In this document: positions 54,507-63,118 of the stretch, piece after piece
Numbering within the stretch: the stretch's first letter is position 1
How the letters are laid out: the number at the start of each line of letters is the position of its first letter
Source of the DNA: Geminicoccaceae bacterium
Lineage (GTDB): Bacteria; Pseudomonadota; Alphaproteobacteria; Geminicoccales; Geminicoccaceae
Assembly (NCBI GenBank): GCA_025999455.1
Contig: AP024683.1
Coordinates: 1,371,501 to 1,435,500 of the forward strand
Length of the DNA stretch: 64,000 nt
Direction: 5' to 3'
Translations under genes and position numbers: made by a program
Notes under the pieces: generated by a model
What the model was told of the DNA's origin: nothing
Seen by the model: the letters and a program-made list of their open reading frames with translations, nothing else
Databases searched by the model: none

Positions 54507-56242
54507 GCGGGGGCGCCGGACCGGGCGCCAACGCCCGAACGAAGATGACGGGCGGCCGCGCGCTCGCCGAAATGGCCCGGCTCGCCGGCTGCGGGCCGAT
54601 CTTCGGGATGGGCGGCTTCCAGCTCCTGCCCTTCTACGAGGGCTGCCGCGCCCTCGGCCTCCGGCACGTGTTGATCAACGACGAGCGCTGCGGCGCCTTC
54701 GCGGCCGATGCCTGGGCGCGGATCACGAACCGGCCGGGTTGGTGCGACGCCACGCTCGGCCCGGGTGCGACGAACCTCGTGACCGGCCTCGTCGAGAGCC
54801 TGAACGCGGGCGTGCCGCTCGTCGCGATCGTCGGCGACACGCACCGGGCCCATTCCTGGAAGAACATGACCCAGGAGGCCCGGCAAACGGAGATCCTGCG
54901 GCCGGCGGTCAAGGAGCTGATCCGGATCGAGCGGGTCGAGCGCATCCCCGAGCTCGTCCGCCGAGCCCTGGCCATCGCGACCTCCGGCCGGCCGGGCCCC
55001 GTGGTCCTCGACGTTCCCGAGGACGTGGCACACGCCGAGCACGAGTTCGACGCTTCGGACTTCTGGGTCGATCCCGCGACCCTCGCCGTGCAGGCCCGCC
55101 GGACCCGCCCCGATCCCACCGAGCTCGCCCGGGCCGCCGAGCTCCTCGCCCGAGCCGAACGGCCGCTCCTCCTCGCAGGCGGTGGCATCCACACGAGCGC
55201 CGCGCACGCGGCGCTCGCGGCCCTCGCCGAGGCCCACACGATCCCGGTCGCGCACACGCTGAGCGGCAAGGGGGCGATCCCCTGCACCCATCCGCTCTCG
55301 GCCGGTCTGTTCGGCCGCTATTCGCGCTTCGCCAACGAGCTGATCGGTCGCGCCGATCTCTCGATCGCGGTGGGTTGCAAGCTCGGCGAGATCGCCACCC
55401 GCCGCTTCCAGCTCCTCCCCGAAGGCATCCCGCTCGTCCAGATCGACATCTGCCCGGAGGAGATCGGTCGAACCGCGCGCGTCGCGGTCGGGCTCGCCGC
55501 GGACGCCCGGCTCGCCCTCGAAGATCTCCTGGCGGCGGTCGGACCGGCGCGGGTCGACCGCACCGCTTGGCGGGCCGAGCTCACCGAGCGGCGGGCCCGT
55601 TGGCGGGCCGAGGCCGAGCCGAAGCTCCGCGCCGACGAACGGCCCATCCACATGGCGCGCCTCGTGCACGAGATCGAACGGGCCCTGCCCGAGGACGGTA
55701 TCCTCGTGGCCGACGGCGGCTTTGCCGCGCATTGGGCCGGCCTGCTGTTCGACACCCGCCGCGCCGGCCGGCATTTCGTGGCCGACCGGGGCTTCGCCTC
55801 GATCGGCTACGGCCTGCCCGGTGCGCTCGGCGTGAAGCTCGCGGCTCCCGACCGAGCGGTCGTCGGCCTCACCGGCGACGGCGGCTGCAACATGACGCTC
55901 GGCGAACTCGAGACCGCACGCCGCTGCGGGGCCGCCTTCACCCTCGTGGTCGTCAACAACGCCGCCTCGGGCTACGTCAAAGCCCTGCAACACGCGATGT
56001 ACGGCGCCTACCAGTCGGCCGACCTCGTCGAGCTCGACTACGCCGCCGTCGCCCGCGCGATGGGCTGCCGCGGCATCCGGGTCGAGGATCCGGCCGGACT
56101 CGCGCCGGCGCTCGGCGAAGCCCTCGCCGAACGGAGCGTGCCGACCGTCCTCGACGTGGTCGTCACCCGCGATCCCGCCCGCATGCTGCCGGCGGTCGAC
56201 GCCCGGGTCCTCCGGGTCACCAAGGGCGATCGTCCCGTGTGA
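54503..56242 (+). CDS. Acetolactate-synthase-like thiamine-diphosphate enzyme
   Basis: A 579-residue ThDP enzyme with the three-domain layout (PYR, central, PP). Catalytic Glu61 lies in NDERCGAFAADAWAR, which activates the cofactor. The metal/ThDP motif is GDG (458-460) to NN (485-486), in LTGDGGCNMTLGEL and VVVNNAASG. The CoA/FAD-like central region is short of clear FAD contacts. Reaction type is decarboxylation or carboligation of a 2-oxo acid; the substrate is unknown and no small regulatory subunit (ilvN) is adjacent. The GTG at 54503 is coupled to the duplicated-domain gene; an ATG at 54545 is an alternative start. Confidence 0.85.
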   Translation: MSGGAGPGANARTKMTGGRALAEMARLAGCGPIFGMGGFQLLPFYEGCRALGLRHVLINDERCGAFAADAWARITNRPGWCDATLGPGATNLVTGLVESLNAGVPLVAIVGDTHRAHSWKNMTQEARQTEILRPAVKELIRIERVERIPELVRRALAIATSGRPGPVVLDVPEDVAHAEHEFDASDFWVDPATLAVQARRTRPDPTELARAAELLARAERPLLLAGGGIHTSAAHAALAALAEAHTIPVAHTLSGKGAIPCTHPLSAGLFGRYSRFANELIGRADLSIAVGCKLGEIATRRFQLLPEGIPLVQIDICPEEIGRTARVAVGLAADARLALEDLLAAVGPARVDRTAWRAELTERRARWRAEAEPKLRADERPIHMARLVHEIERALPEDGILVADGGFAAHWAGLLFDTRRAGRHFVADRGFASIGYGLPGALGVKLAAPDRAVVGLTGDGGCNMTLGELETARRCGAAFTLVVVNNAASGYVKALQHAMYGAYQSADLVELDYAAVARAMGCRGIRVEDPAGLAPALGEALAERSVPTVLDVVVTRDPARMLPAVDARVLRVTKGDRPV

Positions 56243-56547
56243 ACGACTCCGACGGGAGCGCACGCGGCCGGGCCCCGCACCCCCTCCGGAGAACGCGACC
56301 GCGTACGCGACCTGCCGGGCCCGGATCACCAGGCCCGCCAGGAGGGCGAGCGTCGCCGCGAGGCAGCGAAGCAGGAACACGCGACCTCCGTGCTTTCCCC
56401 CGAGGCTTTTGCCAGGAAAAGGTTGCGCGAAGGTTAACGATACCGGCTCGACGCGAAGTGCGCCTCGCCGGCGACGGGGAGTGCCTCACGCGAGCGAAAT
56501 CGCTGGAAGTCCTTCACCTTTCGCGTGAAGCGCCGTATCGTTCGACC
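56243..56547. other. 305-bp intergenic region with a possible small minus-strand gene
   Basis: It is less GC-rich than its surroundings near 56400-56450 (contains GGTTAACGATACC). On the minus strand a GTG at 56378-56380 is preceded by GGAGGTCGC and would encode MFLLRCLAATLALLAGLV, a convincing membrane or signal segment, but the frame then runs antisense into the ThDP gene without a stop near its end. I do not call it a gene. Confidence 0.35.
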
Positions 56548-56925
56548 GTGCTCGGTCGTCCGACGCGACGTGCCTTTTTGCTGAGTGTTCTCGCTTGCGG
56601 CCCGACGCTGCCGGCCCTCGCCCGCTCGCCGCAACGACCGGCCCGGAGCCGAGCGGCGAAGCGGCCGCTCGACTTGCGGCTCGGGCGGGAGCTGCTCGGC
56701 GAGGGCGCCCCGCCCCCGGCGCCGGCACTGCTCGGGCCCGACGATCCTCACCCCGACGAGCCACCGTCGCGGCCGGGCCTCGTGATCGAGCTGCGGCCCG
56801 CGCGCCATGGCCGAGAAGAGCCGGCCGGCGGTGCGAGCGAGCCCGCCGAGCGTGACGCGCTCGCCACGGGCCTCGACCGGCTCGGCCTCGAGGAGCTCGT
56901 CATTCGGCTGATCCGGCCGCTCTGA
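56548..56925 (+). CDS. Hypothetical small exported protein
   Basis: Not recognised. From the GTG at 56548-56550 the 125-residue product begins LGRPTRRAFLLSVLACGPTLPALA, a twin-arginine-like signal peptide ending near residue 25. The mature part is Arg/Pro-rich and ends in LGLEELVIRLIRPL. A run of T in the signal core (GCCTTTTTGCTG) is unusual for this GC-rich DNA and argues for selection on codons. No clear Shine-Dalgarno was seen. The gene is separated from the DUF924 gene (convergent) by 35 bp. Confidence 0.45.
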   Translation: MLGRPTRRAFLLSVLACGPTLPALARSPQRPARSRAAKRPLDLRLGRELLGEGAPPPAPALLGPDDPHPDEPPSRPGLVIELRPARHGREEPAGGASEPAERDALATGLDRLGLEELVIRLIRPL

Positions 56926-56960
56926 GGCGGCGCACCGGACCCAGACGACCGCCTCCCGGA

Positions 56961-57578
56961 TCAGAACGACGAGCCGGGCTCGGCGAGAAAAGCCGTCTCG
57001 GCCGCCGTGCTCGGCCGGCCGAGAATGGCGTTGCGGTGCGGGAACCGACCGAACCGGCGGATGACCGCCCGGTGCGCCTCGGCCCAGCGCAGCGCCTCGC
57101 CGCCGAGCTGTCGACAGAGCTCGACGGCCCGATCCTGGTCGGCCGGATCCTCGCTGTGCTCGAACGGCAAGTAGAAGAAGAGCCGGACGCGCTCGGGGAC
57201 GGCCAGATGATGGCCGCGGGCCAGCGCCGCGCGCGCCACCTCGCGCGCCTCGGCGTCGAAGGCGAAGGCGAGCGGTGTGCCGCGGTGGACGTTGCGCGGG
57301 AACTGGTCGACGAGGAGCAAGAGCGCGAGCGTGCTCCAGGGATCGTCGAGCCAGCCGTCGAACGCGCCGCCGGCAGCACGCGGGACGAGGGCTCCGAACT
57401 TTTCCGCGACCAGCCGATCGAAGTCGGGATCGGCGCGGAACCAGCGCGGCTCGTTGTCGGCGGACAACCAGAATTCGAGGACCGTGCGGGCTTCTTCCGG
57501 CAGCGCTGCGGCGATCTCCGCCGGTAGTGTCGGTGTCGCTCCGACCGCCGCCGCCGTCACGCCGCTCGTCTCGCCCAT
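56961..57578 (-). CDS. DUF924 family protein
   Basis: A 205-residue predicted cytoplasmic protein. Family hallmarks are VLEFWLSADNEPRWFRADPDFDRLVAEKFG near residue 40, LLLLVDQFPRNVHRGTPLAFAFD and the C-terminal GRFPHRNAILGRPSTAAETAFL. The fold is all-helical (TPR-like), and the function is unknown in all members I know. The ATG at 57576-57578 lies 8 bp after the stop of the coiled-coil gene on the same strand, suggesting co-transcription. Confidence 0.88.
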   Translation of the reverse strand: MGETSGVTAAAVGATPTLPAEIAAALPEEARTVLEFWLSADNEPRWFRADPDFDRLVAEKFGALVPRAAGGAFDGWLDDPWSTLALLLLVDQFPRNVHRGTPLAFAFDAEAREVARAALARGHHLAVPERVRLFFYLPFEHSEDPADQDRAVELCRQLGGEALRWAEAHRAVIRRFGRFPHRNAILGRPSTAAETAFLAEPGSSF

Positions 57579-57586
57579 GGCCGGCC

Positions 57587-58318
57587 TCAATTCTCGGGGA
57601 TCGCGCGGAGCTGCGCTTCGACCGCCGCGGCCTCGGCCACGAGCGCCTCGCTCGCCGCCTTGAGCTGGGCGAGCTGCTGCTCGGCCACCGCCTTGAGCCG
57701 CGCCTCGATCGCGCTCACGCTCTCGGCGATCGGGCGGCGATCGGCGATCTGCTGCTCGAGGCGGACGAGCTCCGCGCGCGCCGCGGCGAGCCGCTCCTCG
57801 GTCTCGGCGAGCTCGGCCCGGGTTTTCTCGAGCTGCGCCTCGGTCTCGGCGAGCGTCGCTCGGACCGTCGCGAGCTCGGCTTCCACCCCTTGCTTGCGGC
57901 GGGTCGCCTCGGCCTGCTCTTGGCCGAGCCGCTCGAGCTCGCGCTTGCGGCCGGCGAGCCGCTCCTCGACCTCGGCGAGCTCTTGCCGACGCAAGGCGAG
58001 CGTGCGGCTCGTTTCGGCGAGCTGCGCCTCGAGCTCGGCCCGGCGCTCGCCGATCGCCACGAGGTCGCCGTGCGCTTGCCGTTCGGCGGCGAGGGTCTGC
58101 GAGACGCGGTTGAGCTGCTCGGTCGTCTGCTGGGCCTGGTTGCGGACCTGCATGAGCTGGTCGCGCAGGCGCATCTCGGCCGCGGCGGCCTCCTCGGCCT
58201 GGCGGCGCAGCGCCCCCCGCGCGGCGAGCCACAGGCCGAAGCCCAGGAGCACGAGAAGGACGAGCCCGCCGCCCGTGGCCAGGACGAGCGGCGGCAGCGC
58301 GAGCAGCTCTTCGATCAC
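57587..58318 (-). CDS. Single-pass membrane protein with a long coiled coil
   Basis: A 243-residue protein of no recognised family. One membrane helix near residues 7-32 (PPLVLATGGGLVLLVLLGFGLWLAARG) is followed by a nearly continuous charged coiled coil (about 36-235) rich in Ala, Glu, Arg and Leu heptads. The layout resembles RmuC or envelope-spanning coiled-coil proteins but lacks their C-terminal domains. The GTG at 58316-58318 has GGGGGAGA 5 bp upstream; an upstream in-frame ATG (58477) precedes non-conserved sequence. It is divergent from the pilin-like cluster. Confidence 0.7.
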   Translation of the reverse strand: MIEELLALPPLVLATGGGLVLLVLLGFGLWLAARGALRRQAEEAAAAEMRLRDQLMQVRNQAQQTTEQLNRVSQTLAAERQAHGDLVAIGERRAELEAQLAETSRTLALRRQELAEVEERLAGRKRELERLGQEQAEATRRKQGVEAELATVRATLAETEAQLEKTRAELAETEERLAAARAELVRLEQQIADRRPIAESVSAIEARLKAVAEQQLAQLKAASEALVAEAAAVEAQLRAIPEN

Positions 58319-58475
58319 GGACGTCTCCCCCGGCCGGGCGGCGGATCCTCGGGTCGCCGCCGCGCGACACCGAGCGCTCTCTAGCAGCAGCGGGTGGCGT
58401 CCCGCGAGCCGGCAAACGCCGCACCGCCGACGCCACGCCGTCCCTCGGCGTAGCCACGAACGGCGCTCCGCGTTC

Positions 58476-58491
58476 ACCCTCCGTTAAGGGT
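58476..58491. promoter_or_regulatory. Inverted repeat in the coiled-coil/TadE divergent region
   Basis: ACCCT (58476-58480) and AGGGT (58487-58491) form an inverted repeat around CCGTTA, 46 bp upstream of the first pilin-like gene and 158 bp upstream of the divergent coiled-coil gene. A CATAAA box follows at 58500-58505. It is a possible operator; the evidence is limited to symmetry and position. Confidence 0.3.
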
Positions 58492-58536
58492 CGCTGGTCC
58501 ATAAAGCGGGGCGAGGCGTTGCCTCGGGAGCGTTCC

Positions 58537-59187
58537 ATGGCGCAGGCTTCTCGCCCCGCCGGCACACGGCGTGGTCCGTCGGCATGCCGCCCGCCGCCTG
58601 CACCGGCCCGCTCGACCGGTCGGTCCCGCGTTCGGCTGGCCGCCGACCGCCGTGGGTCGGCGATCGTGGATTTCGCGTTGCTCGCGCCGGCCCTCGTCCT
58701 CCTGCTCGTCGGCATCGTCGAGGCGGCATTCTTGTTCCTGACCCAGTTCCTGTTGCAGACCGCGGTCGGCGATGCGGCGCGCAGCGGCGTCGTCGGATCG
58801 GAGCTCGGTGCCGCCTCGCGCGAGGCGGCGGTCCGTGCGGCGGCCGAGCGGGTCGGCGGCTCGCTTCTGCAGCCCGAGCGTCTGCACCTCGACACGCTCG
58901 TCTATCCGCGCTTCGACGACATCGGCCGCCCGGAGCCGTTCGTGGATGTGAACGGCAACGGTGCCCACGACCCGGGCGAACCCTTCACCGACGTCAACGA
59001 GAACGGCCGCTGGGACGAGGACATGGGCCGGCCGGGCCTGGGGGGCCCGAACGACGTCGTCCTCTACCGCGTGCGCTACGACTGGGAGCCGATGACGCCG
59101 CTCCTGCGCGCCATCCTGCCCGACGGCGGCCGCCTCGAGCTGCGCGCCGCCTATGCGGTGCGCAACGAGCCTTATCCGGAGGGCTGA
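58537..59187 (+). CDS. TadE-like pilus protein with a calcium-loop-like insert
   Basis: A 216-residue type IVb minor-pilin-like protein. After a basic, proline-rich N-terminus comes the TadE segment RRGSAIVDFALLAPALVLLLVGIVEAAFLF (about 39-68) with the prepilin-type Glu replaced by Asp45. In place of a simple C-terminus it carries two acidic loops, DVNGNGAHDPGE (137-148) and DVNENGRWDED (152-162), resembling dockerin or EF-hand calcium loops. The ATG at 58537 was preferred to a TTG at 58519. It is the first of five pilin-like genes; the Tad secretion ATPase and secretin are not in the window. Confidence 0.78.
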   Translation: MAQASRPAGTRRGPSACRPPPAPARSTGRSRVRLAADRRGSAIVDFALLAPALVLLLVGIVEAAFLFLTQFLLQTAVGDAARSGVVGSELGAASREAAVRAAAERVGGSLLQPERLHLDTLVYPRFDDIGRPEPFVDVNGNGAHDPGEPFTDVNENGRWDEDMGRPGLGGPNDVVLYRVRYDWEPMTPLLRAILPDGGRLELRAAYAVRNEPYPEG

Positions 59188-59191
59188 GGCG

Positions 59192-59755
59192 ATGCGCCGA
59201 CCGGGTCGGCTCTGGCGAGGGTTCGGGCGTGACCGGCGCGGCATCTTGTCGGTCGAGATGGCCCTGTGTGCCCCGATCCTGATCCTCCTCCTGGTCGGGA
59301 CGGCCGACGTCGTCTGGCTCTACCTCGCCCGGGAGCGGCTCGAGCGGGCGGCCGCGGTGATCGCCGATCTCACCGCCCGGACGCCCGAGATCCGCCCGGC
59401 GGACCTCGACGACGTGTTCCGCGCCGCTCGCGAGGTGGTCGCTCCGCTCGACCTCGCGGCCGACGGCCGTGCCTTCGTGAGCTCGGTCGCCGACATGGAC
59501 GGCCTCGGCCCGTTCATCGTCTGGCAACGCGCCATGCCCCCGGGGCTCGCCGTCGAGAGCCGGATCGGCACGGTCGGATCCCGAGCCGATTTCGGCGGCA
59601 CCTTCACCTTGGCCCGCGGCGAGACGGTCGTGGTGGGCGAGGCCTTCCTCGAGGTCCGCCCGCTGTTCGGCCTGATCGTGGCCGAGCCGCAGCGGCTCTA
59701 CGTTCGCGCCCTGCACCGCCCGCGCTACGGCTCGGTCACGCTGCGGCTCCCTTGA
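59192..59755 (+). CDS. TadE/TadG-type pilus assembly protein
   Basis: A 187-residue protein. The N-terminal membrane segment DRRGILSVEMALCAPILILLLVGTADVVWLYL (about 16-47) has the EMAL-type glutamate at the conserved position, followed by a helix (RLERAAAVIADLTART) and an extracytoplasmic beta-rich domain. Such proteins are inserted into the inner membrane and act in Flp/Tad pilus assembly. The ATG at 59192 lies 4 bp after the previous stop. Confidence 0.8.
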   Translation: MRRPGRLWRGFGRDRRGILSVEMALCAPILILLLVGTADVVWLYLARERLERAAAVIADLTARTPEIRPADLDDVFRAAREVVAPLDLAADGRAFVSSVADMDGLGPFIVWQRAMPPGLAVESRIGTVGSRADFGGTFTLARGETVVVGEAFLEVRPLFGLIVAEPQRLYVRALHRPRYGSVTLRLP

Positions 59756-59872
59756 GGGCCGACCGCGCCGGCGATCCGGGCGTCCCAGCTCCCGGGCCGC
59801 GCCTCGGCGCGTTCACGATTTGTCAAGACATGGATGCGAGACTCGACTGGACCGATGTCGAGCGAGACGTCC

Positions 59873-61204
59873 ATGCGCGCGACGTTTCATCGTCCGGATC
59901 TCGAGACGACGCGCCGTCGCCTCGGCCGTTGGCTCGGCCGCTTCGTCGCCGACCGGCGCGGGGCCACGGCGCTCACGGTCGGGCTCCTCTCGCCGGTTCT
60001 CGTGGCCGTGGCGGGTCTGTCGGTCGACGTCGGAACCTGGCTCGTCGATCGCCACCGACTGCAGCAGGCCGCCGACATGGCCGCACTCGCCGGGGTCCAA
60101 GCCGCGCTCGCCGGCGCCGACGCGGCCGGCGTGACGGCGGCCGCGAGCGAGGTCGCGGCGCGCAACGGCTTCACGGCGGGCGAGGGGCACGTTCTTCGGG
60201 TCACCCTCGGCGGGACGGCCGCTCGACCTCGAGTGCAGGTGACGGCGAGCCGGTCGGCGCGGCGCTGGTTTTCGAGCCTGCTCGTCTCCGGCGACGTCCC
60301 GATCCGAGCCCGCTCGGTCGCTGCCGCATCCGGGCCCGGCGAAGCGATCTGCGTGCTCGGCCTCGACGAGGAGGACCCCGCCACGGTGGATCTGCGCGGC
60401 AATCCGACGTTGGTCGCGAACTGTGGGATCGCGTCCAATTCGGTGAGCCTCGCTTCGCTGACGGTGATCGGGAGCGCCGAGGTCCGTGCGCCCTTCGTGC
60501 AAGCTGCGGGCCTCGTCGAGATCGTGGGCGCCGCGTCGATCGTCAGCCCCGATCTGCGCTCCGGCGTGGCGCCGATCGTCGATCCCTACGGTCCCGAAGC
60601 GCGCGATCTGCAGCCGCCCCCGGGCGGCGGCTGCACCTACGATCGGCTCCGCGTGAACGGCACGCGCACCCTCTGGCCCGGCCGATATTGCGGCGGGATC
60701 GAGATCACCGGGCACGGGACCGTGACCTTCGCCCCGGGCGTCTACGTCCTCTACGACGGCGACCTCGAGGTGTCCGGGAACAGCCGGCTCGTCGGCCGTG
60801 ACGTCACCTTCGTGTTCACCGGCAGCACGCCGAGGTCGATCGGTGGCATCCGAGTGAACGGGACCCTCGATGCCGATCTGCGCGCGCCCACGGCCGAGAC
60901 GGCACCCTACCCCGGGGTCCTCGTGTTCCAGGACCGGCGGGCCGCGTCGACCTCGGGCGGCGCACGGATCCGCAACAAGATCAACGGTGATGCGAACTTG
61001 CGCCTCGAGGGGGCGCTCTACTTCCCGAGCCAGGCCGTGGAGTTCTCCGGCGGATCCGAGAGCGGAGGCGCGTGCCTGCAGATCGTCGCCCGTTGGGTCG
61101 AGTTCGCCGGCAACGGCCGGACGGTGGTGCAGGGGTCGGGCCCCGCTTGTGCCCTGGCCGGCGCGGCACCGCTCCAGCGCCGGTCGGCCCGGTTGGTCGA
61201 ATGA
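59873..61204 (+). CDS. TadG-like protein with a C-terminal beta-rich domain
   Basis: About 443 residues. The TadG-type N-terminus is DRRGATALTVGLLSPVLVAVAGLSVDVGTWLVDRHRLQQAADMAALAG, including the LQ-AAD-AAL segment. From about residue 145 the protein is rich in beta strands and short repeats (VDLRGNPTLVANCGIASNS, VRVNGT-like turns), suggestive of a beta-helix surface domain rather than the von Willebrand domain found in some TadG proteins. Cysteines (at least five) may form disulfides. The start is uncertain: ATGs at 59834, 59855 and 59873 are in frame; 59873 has GAGCGAGA upstream. It is coupled to the next gene by ATGA. Confidence 0.8.
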   Translation: MRATFHRPDLETTRRRLGRWLGRFVADRRGATALTVGLLSPVLVAVAGLSVDVGTWLVDRHRLQQAADMAALAGVQAALAGADAAGVTAAASEVAARNGFTAGEGHVLRVTLGGTAARPRVQVTASRSARRWFSSLLVSGDVPIRARSVAAASGPGEAICVLGLDEEDPATVDLRGNPTLVANCGIASNSVSLASLTVIGSAEVRAPFVQAAGLVEIVGAASIVSPDLRSGVAPIVDPYGPEARDLQPPPGGGCTYDRLRVNGTRTLWPGRYCGGIEITGHGTVTFAPGVYVLYDGDLEVSGNSRLVGRDVTFVFTGSTPRSIGGIRVNGTLDADLRAPTAETAPYPGVLVFQDRRAASTSGGARIRNKINGDANLRLEGALYFPSQAVEFSGGSESGGACLQIVARWVEFAGNGRTVVQGSGPACALAGAAPLQRRSARLVE

Positions 61205-61674
61205 CGTCCCGGCCGAGACCCCGGAGCGCGTCGACACGGCGAGCGCTCGGCCGAGAGGACGGGCTCGCCGCCGTCGAGCTCGCCCTCGCGCTGCCCTTCC
61301 TCGCGCTGCTGCTCGTGGGCCTGGTCGACATCGGCACGGTCGTCTACCAGCAAATGCAGCTCGCCGCCGCGGCGCGGGCGGGCGCCGAGCTCGGCCTCCT
61401 GGGCGGGACCGACCCCGATCGGGTGGTGGCGATCCGTGCCGCGGTCGAGGCCGCCGCGCCACCGGCTTCGGGTGGCGCGCGGGAGATCGAGGTCGTGGTC
61501 CGCTGCGAATGCCCCGGCGGGCTCGCGGTGAGCTGCTCGACGAGCTGCCTCCTCGGCAACCGGAGCGGCTATCTCGAGGTCGAGATCGCCCAGCCGGTTG
61601 CCCTGATCATCCCCTGGCCGGGCATCGGCTCGGAGGTTCGGATCGCGGCGACCGCGGTCACGAGGCTCTATTGA
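61201..61674 (+). CDS. TadE-like pilus protein
   Basis: A 157-residue protein with the classic TadE membrane segment REDGLAAVELALALPFLALLLVGLVDIGTVVYQQMQL (about 18-54, Glu26 in AAVELAL). The outer domain contains four cysteines in CECPGG and CSTSCLLG, likely disulfide-bonded in the periplasm. The ATG at 61201 overlaps the TadG stop, and its own stop overlaps the next start (TGATG). Context makes it a minor pseudopilin of the same system. Confidence 0.84.
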   Translation: MTSRPRPRSASTRRALGREDGLAAVELALALPFLALLLVGLVDIGTVVYQQMQLAAAARAGAELGLLGGTDPDRVVAIRAAVEAAAPPASGGAREIEVVVRCECPGGLAVSCSTSCLLGNRSGYLEVEIAQPVALIIPWPGIGSEVRIAATAVTRLY

Positions 61675-62084
61675 TGCCGCGCGACCCGCGCCGATCGGCG
61701 CTCCTGGCCTCGACCGACGGTGCCACCGCGGTCGAGCTCGCCTTGGTCGCCCCGGTCCTCCTGCTGTTGATCTTCGGTACCATGGAGCTCGCCCGGATCG
61801 TCGGGCTGCGGAGCGAACTCCAGGATGCGGCGACGGCCGCGGTGCGGGCCGCCGTGGCGCGCGGCGTGAGCGGGTCGGCCGAGCTCCGGGCCGTCGCGGA
61901 AGAGCGATTGTGGCTCGGGCGACCGTCCGCGATCCGAGCGTTCTCGGTCGACATCGAGTCGCCCGCCGCGGGGGTCGATCGGGTCCGGGTGACGATCCGC
62001 TACGTGGCCGAGACGCTCGTCCCGCTGCTCGGCCTCCCGCCGATCGAACTCGAAGTGCAGGTGGCCGGCTACCGCGACTCCTGA
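61674..62084 (+). CDS. TadE-like pilus protein
   Basis: A 136-residue TadE protein. The N-terminal segment DGATAVELALVAPVLLLLIFGTMELARIVGL (about 15-45) carries the conserved VELAL glutamate, and the remainder is a compact extracytoplasmic domain ending VEVQVAGYRDS-like. It is the last gene of the pilin-like run and ends 13 bp before the stop of the convergent desulfhydrase gene. Confidence 0.84.
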   Translation: MPRDPRRSALLASTDGATAVELALVAPVLLLLIFGTMELARIVGLRSELQDAATAAVRAAVARGVSGSAELRAVAEERLWLGRPSAIRAFSVDIESPAAGVDRVRVTIRYVAETLVPLLGLPPIELEVQVAGYRDS

Positions 62085-62097
62085 ACGGCGTGCCCGC

Positions 62098-63105
62098 TCA
62101 GCTGCTCGCCCGCTCGAAAGTCGAGCGGTACGCGAAAAGACCGGCCGCCCCGCCCGTGTGCAGGAACAGGACGTTCTCGTCCTTGCCGAAGAAACCCTTG
62201 CGGCAGAGGTCCACGAGCCCGGCCGCCGCCTTGCCGGAATAGACCGGGTCCAAGAGGATCCCCTCGTGGCGGGCGAAGAGCTGGACCGCCTCGACCATGG
62301 CCGGGGTCGGGATCCCGTAGCCCTCGCCCACATAGTCGCAATTCGCGACCACCGCCGCGCGGTCGACGCCGCCTTTCACGCCGAGCCGTTCGGCCACCCG
62401 GCAGGCGAGGGCGTGGACGGTGGCTTCCTGCCGCTCCTTGGGCGCCCGCACACCGATCCCGAGCACCGGGATCCCGGCGTGCATCGCCCGGAGCCCGGCC
62501 AGGAGCCCGGCCTGCGTCCCGGCCGAGCCCGTGGCGTGGACGATGTGGTCGATCCGCAGCCCGGCCTCGTCGGCTTGGTGGACGAGCTCCAGCGCGCAGG
62601 CCACGTAGCCGAGGGCACCCACCTCGTTCGAGCCGCCGCCGGGGATCACATAGGGCTTGCCACCGGCCCGCCGCACCTCCTCGGCGACCGGCTCCATGGC
62701 CGCGTTCATGTCGCCGCCGCCCGCAAGTTCGCGCAGCTCCGCCCCGAACAACCGGTCGAGCAGGACGTTGCCGTTGCGGAGATAGTCCGGATCCTCGGTC
62801 GCGACCCGGTGCTCGAGGAGGATGATGCAGCGCAGGCCGAAGCGGGCGGCGGCCGCCGCCGTCTGCCGGCCGTGGTTGGTCTGCACCGCGCCTTGGGTGA
62901 TCAGTGTGTCGGCGCCTTTCGCGAGCGCGTCCGCGACCAGGAACTCGAGCTTGCGCGTCTTGTTGCCGCCGGTCGCGAGCCCCGTGCAATCGTCGCGCTT
63001 GATCCAAAGACGCGGGCCGCCCAGGAGTCGGGTGAGGTTGGGCAGGGGCTCGAGCGGGGTCGGCAGATGCGCGAACTTGACGCGCGGGAAGCGGGCGAGG
63101 TGCAT
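62098..63105 (-). CDS. D-cysteine desulfhydrase / L-cysteate sulfo-lyase family PLP enzyme
   Basis: A 335-residue fold-type II PLP enzyme of the ACC-deaminase/D-cysteine desulfhydrase family. Lys52 in [10 protein letters not shown] should bind PLP, and [16 protein letters not shown] is the carboxylate-binding block. Members release sulfide from D-cysteine or sulfite from L-cysteate (CuyA), giving pyruvate and ammonia. The sequence resembles CuyA-type members, but the two activities cannot be separated by eye and no sulfonate transporter or sulfite exporter is adjacent. The ATG at 63103-63105 follows the racemase gene by 13 bp, so they are probably one operon. Confidence 0.82.
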   Translation of the reverse strand: MHLARFPRVKFAHLPTPLEPLPNLTRLLGGPRLWIKRDDCTGLATGGNKTRKLEFLVADALAKGADTLITQGAVQTNHGRQTAAAAARFGLRCIILLEHRVATEDPDYLRNGNVLLDRLFGAELRELAGGGDMNAAMEPVAEEVRRAGGKPYVIPGGGSNEVGALGYVACALELVHQADEAGLRIDHIVHATGSAGTQAGLLAGLRAMHAGIPVLGIGVRAPKERQEATVHALACRVAERLGVKGGVDRAAVVANCDYVGEGYGIPTPAMVEAVQLFARHEGILLDPVYSGKAAAGLVDLCRKGFFGKDENVLFLHTGGAAGLFAYRSTFERASS

Positions 63106-63118
63106 CGGGCCTCTCCTC

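Noticed and set aside
58476-58505. CtrA binding site upstream of the pilin-like cluster
   Set aside because: Only one TTAA half-site is present, without the second half at the required 7-bp spacing.
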